From assembly GCA_036389155.1 (NCBI GenBank), contig DASVQN010000009.1, positions 72,615 through 136,614 of the forward strand: a stretch of 64,000 bases of DNA, read 5' to 3'. The notes below the pieces were generated by a model. It saw only the letters and a list, made by a program, of their open reading frames with translations. It made no database searches and was not told the DNA's origin. This DNA comes from CADCVT01 sp036389155 (lineage in GTDB: Bacteria > Actinomycetota > Thermoleophilia > Solirubrobacterales > Solirubrobacteraceae). Numbering within the stretch: position 1 is the stretch's first letter; each line of letters begins with the position of its first letter. Both the position numbers and the translations under genes were made by a program. Below, piece by piece: positions 40,865 to 48,911 of this stretch.

Positions 40865-42325
40865 TCAGCCGCGGGTCCGGACGACGATCCCGCCGCGGAT
40901 GCGCGAGACGCGCCGGCGGCGGACCTCGACGAGCACGGTGACCGTCCCCGGGAGCCGTCCGCGCACCCGCGCGCTCAGCCTCGCGCGCCGGCCGGGGCGG
41001 ACCACCTCGCGGTCGCGGGCGAGGAGGCGGGCGCCGTCACGTATGTCGAGGGTCATGATGCAGCGCCGGCCGAGCACCGGCGAGCACGGGATCGTGAGGC
41101 GTGCGACGCCGCCGCGCAGGGTCGGCACGGACATCGCGTGCCGGGTCAGGCGACCACGGACGAGCAGCAGCTTCACCGCCCAGCGCTCGCACGAGCCGTC
41201 GACGCCGGGCGTCGTGCCCCGTGACACGCGGACGACGTCGGCGCCCGGGCCGCAGTCCGCGGAGCTGCTCGAAGGCCGGAGCCGGCCGGTGGCGAGCGCG
41301 TCGTCACCGGGGCCGCCGGTGAGCAGGCCGCGGCCCGCCACCGCCACGCGGTCGTCGCCCGGCCCGCCGTCGACGACGTCCGCGCGGCGCGACTGCGGCC
41401 GGCGGAAGTCGCCGTGGTAGCCGCCGCGGAGGTCGTCGTCGCCGCCGCGGCCCGAGATCGTGTCGGGGCCGTTCTCGCCGGCGAGCACGTTGGCGCCGCC
41501 GTCACCGCTGAGGCGGTCGGCGCCGATCCCTCCCTGCACGTTCTCGACGTCGCGCAGGACGTCGCCCTCGCCGGGCGCGCCGTCGGGGGCGGGGTCGGCG
41601 AGGTCGACGCTCACGTCGATGCGGCGCTGGGCGTACGTGACGCGGTCGGCGCCCGCGCCGCCGTCGAGGACGTCGGCCTCCGGCCGCTCGACGTCGAGCG
41701 GCCCGGGCTCGTCGAAGTCGACGCCCTGCAGCTCGTCGTCGCCCGCGCCGCCGGCGAGGGCGTCCCGGCCCGGGCCCCCCTGCAGGTCGTCCGCGCCGGC
41801 GCCGCCGGTGAGCGTGTCGTCTCCCGCGCGGCCCTCGAGGTCCGAGGCGCCCGAGCCGAGGTTCACCAGGACGTCCGCGCCTTCGTCGCCCTGCCCCCAC
41901 ACCTCCTTGCCGTCGCCCTCGAAGCGGTCGTTGCCGGTGCCGAGGCCCGCGGTGACCAGGTCGACCGCCGGCAGCGGCGCGCGGACGACGTCGTCCTCGG
42001 TGCCGGTCTGCACGACCACCTGGGTGATCGGCTTGCCGAGCCGGCAGCGCACGGTGCCGTCCTCCCGGCGCTCGCAGCCGCGGATGACGACGAGCGGCGC
42101 GCCCGCGTCGGCGACGACGATCGCGTCGCCGTCCGGCGTGAGCATCAGGTCGTTGCGCTCGCCGTCGCCGCCGCTGACCTTCAGCTCGGCGACGCAGCTC
42201 GGCGGCCCGACGGCGCAGGCGTCGTCCTGCGCCTCGACGACCGCGGCGGGCGCGGGCGCCGCGAGGCCCACCAGCGCCGCGAGCGACGCAACAACGCATG
42301 CGGCGGGAAGGCGAAAGGGCTTCAC
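40865..42325 (-). CDS. Secreted protein with RTX-type calcium-binding repeats
   Basis: 486 aa from GTG 42325. A Sec signal (MKPFRLPAACVVASLAALVGLAAPAPA) is followed by a beta domain, then glycine/aspartate nonapeptide repeats (GRAGDDTLTGGAGADDLQGG, GGAGADRVTY, GGIGADRLSG, GRGGDDDLRGG; ~residues 145-330) that form a calcium beta-roll, and a C-terminal beta-sandwich with basic residues. Actinobacterial RTX-like proteins of this kind use the Sec signal rather than type I export. Role unknown, perhaps surface adhesion. Divergent from ku with overlapping promoters. Confidence 0.85.
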   Translation of the reverse strand: MKPFRLPAACVVASLAALVGLAAPAPAAVVEAQDDACAVGPPSCVAELKVSGGDGERNDLMLTPDGDAIVVADAGAPLVVIRGCERREDGTVRCRLGKPITQVVVQTGTEDDVVRAPLPAVDLVTAGLGTGNDRFEGDGKEVWGQGDEGADVLVNLGSGASDLEGRAGDDTLTGGAGADDLQGGPGRDALAGGAGDDELQGVDFDEPGPLDVERPEADVLDGGAGADRVTYAQRRIDVSVDLADPAPDGAPGEGDVLRDVENVQGGIGADRLSGDGGANVLAGENGPDTISGRGGDDDLRGGYHGDFRRPQSRRADVVDGGPGDDRVAVAGRGLLTGGPGDDALATGRLRPSSSSADCGPGADVVRVSRGTTPGVDGSCERWAVKLLLVRGRLTRHAMSVPTLRGGVARLTIPCSPVLGRRCIMTLDIRDGARLLARDREVVRPGRRARLSARVRGRLPGTVTVLVEVRRRRVSRIRGGIVVRTRG

Positions 42326-42330
42326 CGGGG

Positions 42331-42337
42331 TACCTTA
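42331..42337. promoter_or_regulatory. Face-to-face -10 elements of ku and the RTX gene
   Basis: The 7 bases TACCTTA hold TACCTT on the plus strand (8 bases before the ku ATG) and TAAGGT on the minus strand (6 bases before the RTX GTG). The two starts are 20 bp apart, so RNA polymerase can serve only one gene at a time. Confidence 0.5.
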
Positions 42338-42344
42338 ACCGCCT

Positions 42345-43202
42345 ATGCCGCGCGCGATCTGGACCGGTGCCATCTCCTTCGGGCTCGTCAACGTGCCCAT
42401 CAAGCTGTACTCGGCGGTGCAGCGCAAGACCGTGCGCTTCAACCAGCTCGACTCCGACGGCAACGTCCGGATCCAGCAGAAGCGCGTCAACCCCGTCACC
42501 GGCGACGAGGTCCCGTACGAGCGGCTCATCAAGGGCTACGAGATCGCGCCGGGGTCCTACGTCGTCGTCGAGCCGGAGGAGCTCGAGGCGCTCGAGCCGC
42601 ACAAGACGAAGACGATCGACATCCTCGACTTCGTCGACCTCGAGGAGATCGACCCGATCTTCTACGACCACCCGTACTACCTGGCGCCGGGCGCAGGCGG
42701 GTCCAAGCCTTACAAGCTCCTGCTCGAGGCGATGCGCGAGACCGGCAAGGTCGCGATCGGCACCGTGGTGATCCGCCAGAAGCAGGCGGTCGTCGCGCTG
42801 CGCCCGAGCGGCGACGTGCTGCAGATGGCGACGCTGATCTACGCCGACGAGATCGTCCCGACCGACCGCCTGGACGACCTGCCCGACGAGGACGTCGAGA
42901 TCGGCGAGCGCGAGCTGGCGATCGCCAAGCAGCTCGTCGAGTCGCTCGCCGCCGAGTGGGACCCGGCCCGGTACAAGGACGAGTACCGCGAGAAGGTCAT
43001 GCAGCTCATCGAGAGCAAGGCGGCCGGCGAGGAGGTCGCCGTGCAGCCCGAGGCGCAGGAGGCCGCGCCGGTCCCGGACCTCATGTCGGCGCTGAAGGCC
43101 TCGCTGGAGGCGGTGAAGGAGCGCCCGAAGGAGCCGTCCGCGCCGCCCCGCAAGCGCGCCGCGTCCAAGCCGAAGCGCAAGACGCCGGCCAAGACCGGGT
43201 AG
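42345..43202 (+). CDS. ku: Ku protein (non-homologous end joining)
   Basis: 285 aa. MPRAIWTGAISFGLVNVPIKLYSAV is the classic start of bacterial Ku; IKGYEIAPGSYVVVEPEEL, IDPIFYDHPYYLAP and GTVVIRQKQAVVALRP belong to the ring domain that threads DNA ends. A basic Lys/Arg/Pro-rich tail (from ~260) is of the type that contacts DNA and its ligase. No ligD gene is in the window; topoisomerase IB follows after 12 bp in the same operon. Confidence 0.95.
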   Translation: MPRAIWTGAISFGLVNVPIKLYSAVQRKTVRFNQLDSDGNVRIQQKRVNPVTGDEVPYERLIKGYEIAPGSYVVVEPEELEALEPHKTKTIDILDFVDLEEIDPIFYDHPYYLAPGAGGSKPYKLLLEAMRETGKVAIGTVVIRQKQAVVALRPSGDVLQMATLIYADEIVPTDRLDDLPDEDVEIGERELAIAKQLVESLAAEWDPARYKDEYREKVMQLIESKAAGEEVAVQPEAQEAAPVPDLMSALKASLEAVKERPKEPSAPPRKRAASKPKRKTPAKTG

Positions 43203-43214
43203 GCCCCGGGGGCG

Positions 43215-44300
43215 ATGCCCCCCGCCATCCGCCTCCGACGCTCCGATCCCGCGGGCCCCGGCATCCAGCGCCGGCGCCGCGGTCGCGGGTTCGAGTACCT
43301 CGACGCCGACGGCGTTCGCGTCGACGACCCGGAGGTCATGCAGCGCATCAACGAGCTGGTGATCCCGCCCGCGTGGAAGGACGTGTGGATCTGCCCGTAT
43401 CCCGGCGGGCACATCCAGGCCACCGGCGTCGACGCCCGCGGGCGCAAGCAGTACCTGTACCACCCGAAGTGGCGCCAGCGCCGCGACCAGGAGAAGTTCG
43501 ACTCGATGCTGCGCTTCGCGAAGTCGCTGCCGGCGATGCGCGAGGCGGTGGCGCACGATCTCGCCGGCGACGACCTCGATCGCGAGCAGGTGCTCGCGTG
43601 CGCCGTGCGGCTGCTCGACAAGGGGTTCTTCCGCATCGGGTCGGAGGACTACGCGGTCGAGAACGAGACGTACGGCCTGGCGACGATGCACAAGGCGCAC
43701 GTCCGGCTGCTCGACGAGGCGACGCTCCTCTTCGACTACCCGGCCAAGCACGGCAAGCGGCGGGTGCAGTCGGTGGTCGACGCGGACGTCGCCGCGATCG
43801 TCCGGCGGCTCAAGGCGCGCCGCGGCGGGCTGCCCGAGCTGCTCGCCTATCGCGAGGGGCGCCGCTGGGTCGACGTGCGCTCGCCGGACATCAACGCGTA
43901 CCTCAAGCAGGTCACCGGGCTGGACGTCAGCGCCAAGGACTTCCGGACGTGGAACGCGACCGTGCTCGCCGCGGTGGCGCTCGCCGTGTCGGGCGTGGCG
44001 CGCGGGACGAAGACCGGGCGCAGGCGCGCGATCAAGCGGGCGGTGGACGAGGTCGCGCACTACCTCGGGAACACGGCGGCCGTCGCGCGGGCCTCCTACA
44101 TCGACCCGCGGATCTTCGACCGGTTCAGCGACGGCCTGACCATCGACCCGACGATCGCGGTCACCCGCACCGACGAGCCCGCGATCCAGGGCGCGGTCGA
44201 GGAGGCGGTGCTCGAGCTGATCGACGAGAACGAGGACCACGACGGCGTCGCCGCGGTGGGGGATCTCGACGAGCTGATCGAGGTGCCGGAAGCGGCATGA
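43215..44300 (+). CDS. Type IB DNA topoisomerase
   Basis: 361 aa. The N-terminal RGFEYLDADGVRVDDPEVMQRINELVIPPAWKDVWICP and the catalytic domain with RIGSEDYAVENETYGLATM, LLFDYPAKHGKRR, KDFRTWNATVLAA and the nucleophile Y295 (ARASYIDPRIFDRF) match poxvirus-like bacterial TopIB. It relaxes supercoils through a 3'-phosphotyrosyl link. The ATG lies in the 3-base loop of a GGGGGC/GCCCCC hairpin (43208-43222), which may lower its translation. Operon with ku. Confidence 0.93.
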   Translation: MPPAIRLRRSDPAGPGIQRRRRGRGFEYLDADGVRVDDPEVMQRINELVIPPAWKDVWICPYPGGHIQATGVDARGRKQYLYHPKWRQRRDQEKFDSMLRFAKSLPAMREAVAHDLAGDDLDREQVLACAVRLLDKGFFRIGSEDYAVENETYGLATMHKAHVRLLDEATLLFDYPAKHGKRRVQSVVDADVAAIVRRLKARRGGLPELLAYREGRRWVDVRSPDINAYLKQVTGLDVSAKDFRTWNATVLAAVALAVSGVARGTKTGRRRAIKRAVDEVAHYLGNTAAVARASYIDPRIFDRFSDGLTIDPTIAVTRTDEPAIQGAVEEAVLELIDENEDHDGVAAVGDLDELIEVPEAA

Positions 44301-44482
44301 CGGCCGTTCAGCCCGCAATCTCCGTGGATTTCAAACCTCCTCAAAGCTGAAGCGTTGGTGTACGATCCTTCACTGCTCGCACCCTGTGGGGGGATGCGGG
44401 CAGCCCCGAGGCGACGGCCGCGCGTCCCAGCATTGATAGCCGGGTACCGCCGCCGCGAGATCCGGCTAGGACGGCCGGCCCC

Positions 44483-44516
44483 GGCGGGTGCCGTGCAGCG
44501 GCGTACGGCACCCGCC
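44483..44516. terminator. 12-bp perfect hairpin downstream of topoisomerase IB
   Basis: GGCGGGTGCCGT at 44483-44494 and its exact complement at 44505-44516 enclose a 10-base loop. It is 180 bp past the topIB stop and lacks a T-run; it could end the ku operon transcript or be part of a structured RNA. Confidence 0.45.
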
Positions 44517-44642
44517 CTCGCCCCCTGGTCGGGCGTCCGGGCCTGCTCGCGACGCTGCGGCGCTTCCCGCGCGGCGCGGTCGGGTGCGGCCCGCCCGCCC
44601 GCCCAGCCACCCGCCGCGAGCTCCGGCCCTGGCGGCCGGGCC

Positions 44643-44880
44643 GCGGTCCGACCAGTCCACCGGCCAGACGGACATCGGGCTCCGCCCTCAGGTCCCGAGC
44701 GTCTCGGCCGGCGGAAGATCGGCCCGCGGCCCCATCGGCGCCGTCGGTGTACGGGCTCCCGGCGGTCCGACCATTCCACCGCCCAGACGGACATCGGGCT
44801 CCGGCCTCAGGTGCGAGCGTCTGGGGCGGCGGAAGATCGGCCCGCCGCCCGATCGGCGCTGGTGCGTCGCTCCGACGGGC
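44643..44880. repeat. Imperfect tandem duplication, two units of about 119 bp
   Basis: Units begin at 44643 and 44762 with GCGGTCCGACC. They agree closely over the first ~98 bp, including CAGACGGACATCGGGCTCCG and GGCGGAAGATCGGCCCGC in both, and then diverge. The second unit ends just before the promoter of the gene at 44904. Confidence 0.75.
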
Positions 44881-44891
44881 GCCGTCGGGAG

Positions 44892-44897
44892 TAGGTT
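44892..44897 (+). promoter_or_regulatory. Putative -10 element TAGGTT
   Basis: TAGGTT ends 6 bases before the GTG at 44904; no ribosome-binding motif. Confidence 0.5.
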
Positions 44898-44903
44898 CGC
44901 CGC

Positions 44904-45338
44904 GTGGCAGTGATCCGGATCGAGACCGAGGGGGACGTCGAGCGCTCTCGCTGCGAGCGGTGCGCGGGCTCGAACCACGTGCTCCACGGCTATGTCTACG
45001 AAGACGACCTCGCGGAGGGCGTCTACTTCGTCGAGTGGTGCGACGGCCACCATCCGACGCGGGCCGCCTTCCTGACCCTCGGCCTCGGGCCGTTCGCCGA
45101 GGGCACGACGTCGGCCGACCGGCGCGCCTTCGGGGTCGAGTGGCGCGCCGCCGGCATGGCGCTGACGGACGAGCCGGTCATCGACGAGCCTGACGCGCTC
45201 GGTCGGTTCGTGCCTCGCGCCGAGGCGCTGGAGATGGACGACCTTGACCACCTGTGGCACGTCGTCGACCACATCGTCCTCGAGGACCCCCGCCTGCCGG
45301 CCGTGCAGCAGTGGCTTGCCGAAGAAGGCTCCTCATGA
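44904..45338 (+). CDS. Unknown protein with CxxC motif
   Basis: 144 aa, acidic. An N-terminal CERCAGSNH and a later VEWCDGHHP could form one zinc site; the rest is rich in Asp/Glu/Leu with a helical C-terminus (DDLDHLWHVVDHIVLEDPRLPAVQQWLAEEG). No family recognised. GTG start after a TAGGTT hexamer. Its stop overlaps the VOC start (ATGA), so the two are co-translated. Confidence 0.72.
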   Translation: MAVIRIETEGDVERSRCERCAGSNHVLHGYVYEDDLAEGVYFVEWCDGHHPTRAAFLTLGLGPFAEGTTSADRRAFGVEWRAAGMALTDEPVIDEPDALGRFVPRAEALEMDDLDHLWHVVDHIVLEDPRLPAVQQWLAEEGSS

Positions 45339-45688
45339 CCGGGCCGCACCTCTTCGCCGGGCTGCGCGTCCGCGACTTCGAAGCGGCGAGTGCCTGGTAC
45401 CGGCGGCTACTCGGCGAGCCGACGTTCCATCCCCACGACACCGAGGCCGTGTGGACCCTCGCCGAGGATCGCTCGGTGTACGTCGTGGAGGCCGCCGAGG
45501 GCTTCGGGAACGGCGTGGTCACGATGTACGTCGAGAACCTCGACGCGCGCGTCGCCGAGATCGCCGGCCGCGGCCTGCAGCCGACAGAGCGCGAGACGTA
45601 CTCCAGCGGGGCCCGCAAAGCGATCTACCGCGACCCCGACGGCAACGAGATCGCGATCGCGGGTGGACCGGCCGACGGGCCGGCGTGA
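45335..45688 (+). CDS. VOC-superfamily (glyoxalase-like) protein
   Basis: 117 aa. HLFAGLRVRDFEAASAWYRRLLGEP and IYRDPDGNEIAIAG are the two ends of a vicinal-oxygen-chelate fold. Such proteins are dioxygenases, isomerases or drug-binding proteins; substrate not assignable. Coupled to the preceding CxxC gene through ATGA. Confidence 0.85.
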   Translation: MTGPHLFAGLRVRDFEAASAWYRRLLGEPTFHPHDTEAVWTLAEDRSVYVVEAAEGFGNGVVTMYVENLDARVAEIAGRGLQPTERETYSSGARKAIYRDPDGNEIAIAGGPADGPA

Positions 45689-45693
45689 CGCGC

Positions 45694-46461
45694 TCAGCGC
45701 CGCGACGTGCCGCGCGCGAACCACGCGCGGGCGGTCAGCGTGAAGCCTCCGTCCGGCAGCGCCTCGCGGCACAGCTCGCGCACCCGCTCCTGCTGATCGG
45801 GTGAGAGCGACGCGAGGTACTCGCCGGCCGGCCCGACCACGAACGTGAACGGCTCCCAGAAGTCGTCGAAGTCCGCGTACTCGACGCGCGCCTCCAGCTC
45901 GCCCTCCGTCACGCCGTCCAGCTCGGCCCCGCGGAGCAGCCGGCCGAGGTCGCCCTCGGTCACGCCGGGCCGCAGTCGCTCGCCGGTCGCGTCGGGATCG
46001 ACCTCGCGCGCCGCCTGCCAGAACGTGCTCAGCATCGTCATCCCGCCGCCGGCGATGTCGCACATGCACGCGGCGACGGTCCCGCCGGGGCGCGTCACGC
46101 GGCCCATCTCGCCGATGCCCCGCGGCGCGTCGCGCATGAACGCGACCACGAGCGAGCAGAGCGTCGCGTCGAAGGAGCCGTCCTCCCACGGCAGCTCCTC
46201 GGCGACCCCCTGCCGCACGTCGGCCGCGGGGTGGCGTTGCTGGCAGGCCTGGGCGAACTGCGGGGCTGGATCGATCGCCGCGACGTTCTCCTCGCCAACC
46301 CGCTCGGCGAGCTTGCGCGTGAGGCCTCCCGGGCCGCACCCGACGTCGAGCACGCGCATCCCGCTCGCCACGCCCGCGGCCTCCACGAACACGGGAGCAA
46401 GCGACCGCGTGTACCGGCCCATGAACCGGTCGTACTTCTCCGCCGAGGACGTGAAAGTCAT
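45694..46461 (-). CDS. Class I SAM-dependent methyltransferase
   Basis: 255 aa. AEKYDRFMGRYTRSLAPVF, the SAM motif I VLDVGCGPGGLTRKLA, the acidic motif AAIDPAP, motif LPWEDGSFDATLCSLVV and the motif RPGGTVAACM identify a UbiE/Methyltransf_11-type enzyme. Substrate unknown. ATG 46461 follows TTGAGT by 8 bases. Convergent with the VOC gene (5 bp gap). Confidence 0.9.
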   Translation of the reverse strand: MTFTSSAEKYDRFMGRYTRSLAPVFVEAAGVASGMRVLDVGCGPGGLTRKLAERVGEENVAAIDPAPQFAQACQQRHPAADVRQGVAEELPWEDGSFDATLCSLVVAFMRDAPRGIGEMGRVTRPGGTVAACMCDIAGGGMTMLSTFWQAAREVDPDATGERLRPGVTEGDLGRLLRGAELDGVTEGELEARVEYADFDDFWEPFTFVVGPAGEYLASLSPDQQERVRELCREALPDGGFTLTARAWFARGTSRR

Positions 46462-46517
46462 GGGGCGCGACTCAACCGAGACGCGACCGCGGCGTCAAGA
46501 GGCGGCGCGCATGTGAG

Positions 46518-46523
46518 TAGGCT
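46518..46523 (+). promoter_or_regulatory. Putative -10 element TAGGCT of the ACT-domain gene
   Basis: TAGGCT ends 15 bases before the ATG at 46539, a longer gap than at other genes, giving a leader of about 8 bases. Confidence 0.4.
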
Positions 46524-46538
46524 CGCCGCAGCCCCGCC

Positions 46539-46919
46539 ATGGCTGTTGACCTCGTCATCGACATCGAGAACGCGCCCGGGGCGCTCGCCGAGATCGCGGC
46601 CGCGATCAGCGACGCCGGCGTGAACATCGCCGCGGCCACGTGCATCGGGTCCGGCGAGCGCGCCGAGCTCCACATCCTGGTCCCGCACGCGGAGGCCGCG
46701 AAGCACGTCCTGGCGATCTCGGGTGTCGTCGTCACCGGCGAGCGCGAGGTCGTCGTGATCGACGTGAAGGACCGGCCCGGCGTGCTGGCCGACCTGACGC
46801 GCACCGTCGCGAAGGCCGGAGTCGACCTCGACCTCGTCTACGTCGCGACGCAGAACCGCGTGGTCTTCGGCGCGCCCGACATCGCCGCTCTGCGGGCGGC
46901 GCTCGCCGCAGCGGGCTGA
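46539..46919 (+). CDS. Double ACT-domain protein
   Basis: 126 aa made of two ACT repeats: AVDLVIDIENAPGALAEIAAAISDAGVNI (residues 2-30) and REVVVIDVKDRPGVLADLTRTVAKAGVDLDLVYVA (residues ~68-102). It has no enzyme domain, so it is probably a small amino-acid sensor; target unknown. Confidence 0.85.
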   Translation: MAVDLVIDIENAPGALAEIAAAISDAGVNIAAATCIGSGERAELHILVPHAEAAKHVLAISGVVVTGEREVVVIDVKDRPGVLADLTRTVAKAGVDLDLVYVATQNRVVFGAPDIAALRAALAAAG

Positions 46920-46946
46920 CGAGCGCCCGCGCCCGCGCGGCCCGGC

Positions 46947-47567
46947 CTAGCCGTCGATGTCGCGCGGGGCGAAGGTGTCGCACTCCGCAGGCCTGCCCGT
47001 GTTGAGCCCGCGCCCGAACCAGAGCTCGCGCTGCTGGCCCGTCCCGTGCTCCGGCGTCGCGCCAGAGGCGATCGCGCCGGGCCGGGCGGGCAGCCCCGCG
47101 GCGTAGGCCCAGATGCCCGCATAGCACTCCGCCTGCAGCTCCTGCCGCACGCGGATGTCGTTGCGGAAGCCGCGGTGCTCGGAGATCTCGTGGGCCGCCT
47201 CGGCGCTCGTGCCGCGCAGCTCCGCGACGTGGTGGCCGACCTCGTGCGCGAGCGCGTACGGCCAGTCCGTACCGGTCCTGGAGACGTCGAGGTCGATCGT
47301 CCGCTCGCGGTCGCAGTAGACCGCGTCGGACCGCAGCTCGGTGCACGGCTCGGGCGCTCCCGGCTCGCCCACCAGCACCAGTCCGGGAGCGACGTAGTCG
47401 TCGCCGGCCTGCGCGAAGATCGGCTCCCACACCCGCTCGAGCGACCTCATCACCTCCGCGGCGAGCCGGCGATCGGGCCGCGAGCTCCGGGGCAGCGAGA
47501 TGCCATCGCCGCGCGGCGCCACGACCGACGCCGGGAACGCCGCCGGCACGTCGTAGTCGCCCTTCAC
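46947..47567 (-). CDS. Neutral zinc metallopeptidase (YpfJ-like), 5' end uncertain
   Basis: 206 aa from GTG 47567. YALAHEVGHHVAELRG is the HExxH zinc site; ELQAECYAGIWAYAAG supplies the third ligand, as in the neutral zinc metallopeptidase family. The family normally has an N-terminal membrane anchor. Here the in-frame codons just upstream (47570-47678) encode a basic stretch and a hydrophobic segment (VWPALGVAVALVTAGGLYLLAS), yet that stretch has no ATG, GTG or TTG. An ATC at 47675, overlapping the STAS gene end, is one option; a sequence error is another. Confidence 0.8.
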   Translation of the reverse strand: MKGDYDVPAAFPASVVAPRGDGISLPRSSRPDRRLAAEVMRSLERVWEPIFAQAGDDYVAPGLVLVGEPGAPEPCTELRSDAVYCDRERTIDLDVSRTGTDWPYALAHEVGHHVAELRGTSAEAAHEISEHRGFRNDIRVRQELQAECYAGIWAYAAGLPARPGAIASGATPEHGTGQQRELWFGRGLNTGRPAECDTFAPRDIDG

Positions 47568-47661
47568 CGCGGGCGAGTAGAGGTCGCCGCTCGCGAGGAG
47601 GTAGAGCCCGCCTGCCGTGACGAGGGCGACCGCGACCCCGAGCGCCGGCCAGACGCTGCGG

Positions 47662-48021
47662 CTACGCCGCCTGATCCAGCGCGGAGACGGCGGCGTCGCG
47701 CGTGTCGAGGATCGTGAAGATCTGGTCGAGCCCGGTGATCTCGAACGTCTTCGCGATGTTCGTGTCGGTGTTGACGATGACCAGCGAGCCGTCGCGCGAG
47801 CGCAGACGCTTCACCGCGCCGATGAGCACGCCGAGGGCGGTCGAGTCGAGGAACGTCGTCTCCGACAGGTCGACGACGACACGCGTGGCGCCACCCTCGA
47901 TCGCCTCCTGGAGCGTCTTCTTCAGCTCGGGGGCGGTGAAGAGGTCGATCTCGCCGCGAACGGAGACGACATGCCGCCCCTCACCAAGCGGCTCCTCGGA
48001 CAGTGCGAACTCAGCTGGCAT
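47662..48021 (-). CDS. STAS-domain anti-anti-sigma factor
   Basis: 119 aa. VVSVRGEIDLFTAPELKKTLQEAI and the phospho-site TTFLDSTALGVLIGAVKRL are the SpoIIAA/RsbV signature. Unphosphorylated it would bind an RsbW-type anti-sigma kinase and free the sigma factor, a candidate being the SigB-type factor at 36761. Followed by the metallopeptidase on the same strand. Confidence 0.92.
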   Translation of the reverse strand: MPAEFALSEEPLGEGRHVVSVRGEIDLFTAPELKKTLQEAIEGGATRVVVDLSETTFLDSTALGVLIGAVKRLRSRDGSLVIVNTDTNIAKTFEITGLDQIFTILDTRDAAVSALDQAA

Positions 48022-48034
48022 GACGAGGATTCAA

Positions 48035-48451
48035 TCAGTCTTCCTTCGCGAGAGCGTCCGTGCCCTCCCGCGCGCCCTCGCCGCGATCGAAGAAGTCCCA
48101 CGCCTCGACGACGTTCCCCTCGGGGTCCTCGACGTAGATCGAGCGGTCGCCGCCGGGGTGCTCGATCGGCCCGCGGACGTGGACGCCGCGCTCCTCCAGG
48201 CGCCCGATGATCGCGTCGAGCGTCCCCGGCTCGACCCCGAACGCGTAGTGCACGTGGGCGCCGCCCTCGTCTCCGAACTCCTTCTCGCCGGGCAGCCACA
48301 GCCCCAGCCGCGACCGCTCGCCCGCGGCGAGCCAGATGCGGTCGTCCTCGCGCTTGAGCACGCGCAGCCCGAAGACCTCGGTGTAGAAGGCCTCGAGCGC
48401 CCCCAGGTCGCGCACCTGGAGCGTCAGTTCGACAACGCCGGTGATCGTCAC
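48035..48451 (-). CDS. VOC-superfamily (glyoxalase-like) protein
   Basis: 138 aa. TGVVELTLQVRDLGALEAFYTEVFGLRVL and IYVEDPEGNVVEAWDFF mark the two beta-alpha-beta-beta-beta modules, with HVHYAFGVEPG in between carrying a likely metal-binding histidine. Function may be a dioxygenase or resistance protein. GTG start. 13 bp upstream of the STAS gene. Confidence 0.87.
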   Translation of the reverse strand: MTITGVVELTLQVRDLGALEAFYTEVFGLRVLKREDDRIWLAAGERSRLGLWLPGEKEFGDEGGAHVHYAFGVEPGTLDAIIGRLEERGVHVRGPIEHPGGDRSIYVEDPEGNVVEAWDFFDRGEGAREGTDALAKED

Positions 48452-48518
48452 TCAGCGCGTACGGGTGCCCCCGCGGCGGGGGATCAATCGCGCCGGGCGG
48501 GAGGCGGCGCGAAGGCGC

Positions 48519-48911
48519 TCAGGCGGCGAAGCCCAGGCGGATGTACAGCGCTTCGCCGTCACCCTCCTGGCGGACCTCGACGGCGTCCGCGACGCGCTCG
48601 AGGACGTTCCCCACGCCGGGCAGCTCCGCGTCGCGGAGCATCTGCTGCGCCCCCTTCGGCCGCAGCGCGCCGACGACGAGCTCGATGACGCCCTCGCGCG
48701 CGGTCAGGTCGACGCGGACCGAGCCGTTGCTGGCGTGGTCGGGCCCGTGCGCGGCGACCGTGTCGGCCACCAGCAGCGCGTCATCGAGCCGGTCGATCGG
48801 GCACTGGGCGCGCGCGGCGAGCATGCCGATGACGCGGCTCAGCACGGGGCCCAGCAGCGGCCCGTTGCGCACGAGGACGGTGGCCTGGTTGTCGGGATTC
48901 GGCACGCTCAC
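48519..48911 (-). CDS. Degenerate HATPase-like partner of the RsbW-type gene
   Basis: 130 aa. RNGPLLGPVLSRVIGMLAARAQCPIDRLDDALLVADTVAAH resembles the N-box helix of anti-sigma kinases but lacks the Glu/Asn pair, and the later LVVGALRPKGA stands where a DxGxG motif would be, so ATP binding is doubtful. The GTG at 48911 overlaps the stop of the RsbW-like gene (GTGA). It could bind the same partners without kinase activity (inference). Confidence 0.6.
   Translation of the reverse strand: MSVPNPDNQATVLVRNGPLLGPVLSRVIGMLAARAQCPIDRLDDALLVADTVAAHGPDHASNGSVRVDLTAREGVIELVVGALRPKGAQQMLRDAELPGVGNVLERVADAVEVRQEGDGEALYIRLGFAA

Larger units (their letters stand above)
44301..44903. other. 603-bp region without a supported gene
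   Basis: Reading frames here are Arg/Pro-rich and unlike known proteins. The region has a TACGAT hexamer at 44358-44363, a strong hairpin at 44483-44516 and an imperfect 119-bp tandem duplication from about 44643. A non-coding RNA or a dead gene are both possible; I recognise no RNA family. Confidence 0.5.

Noticed and set aside
44355..44894. 179-codon open frame in the gene-free region
   Set aside because: Arg/Pro-rich, repeats only because the DNA is duplicated, no ribosome site, other frames are equally open.
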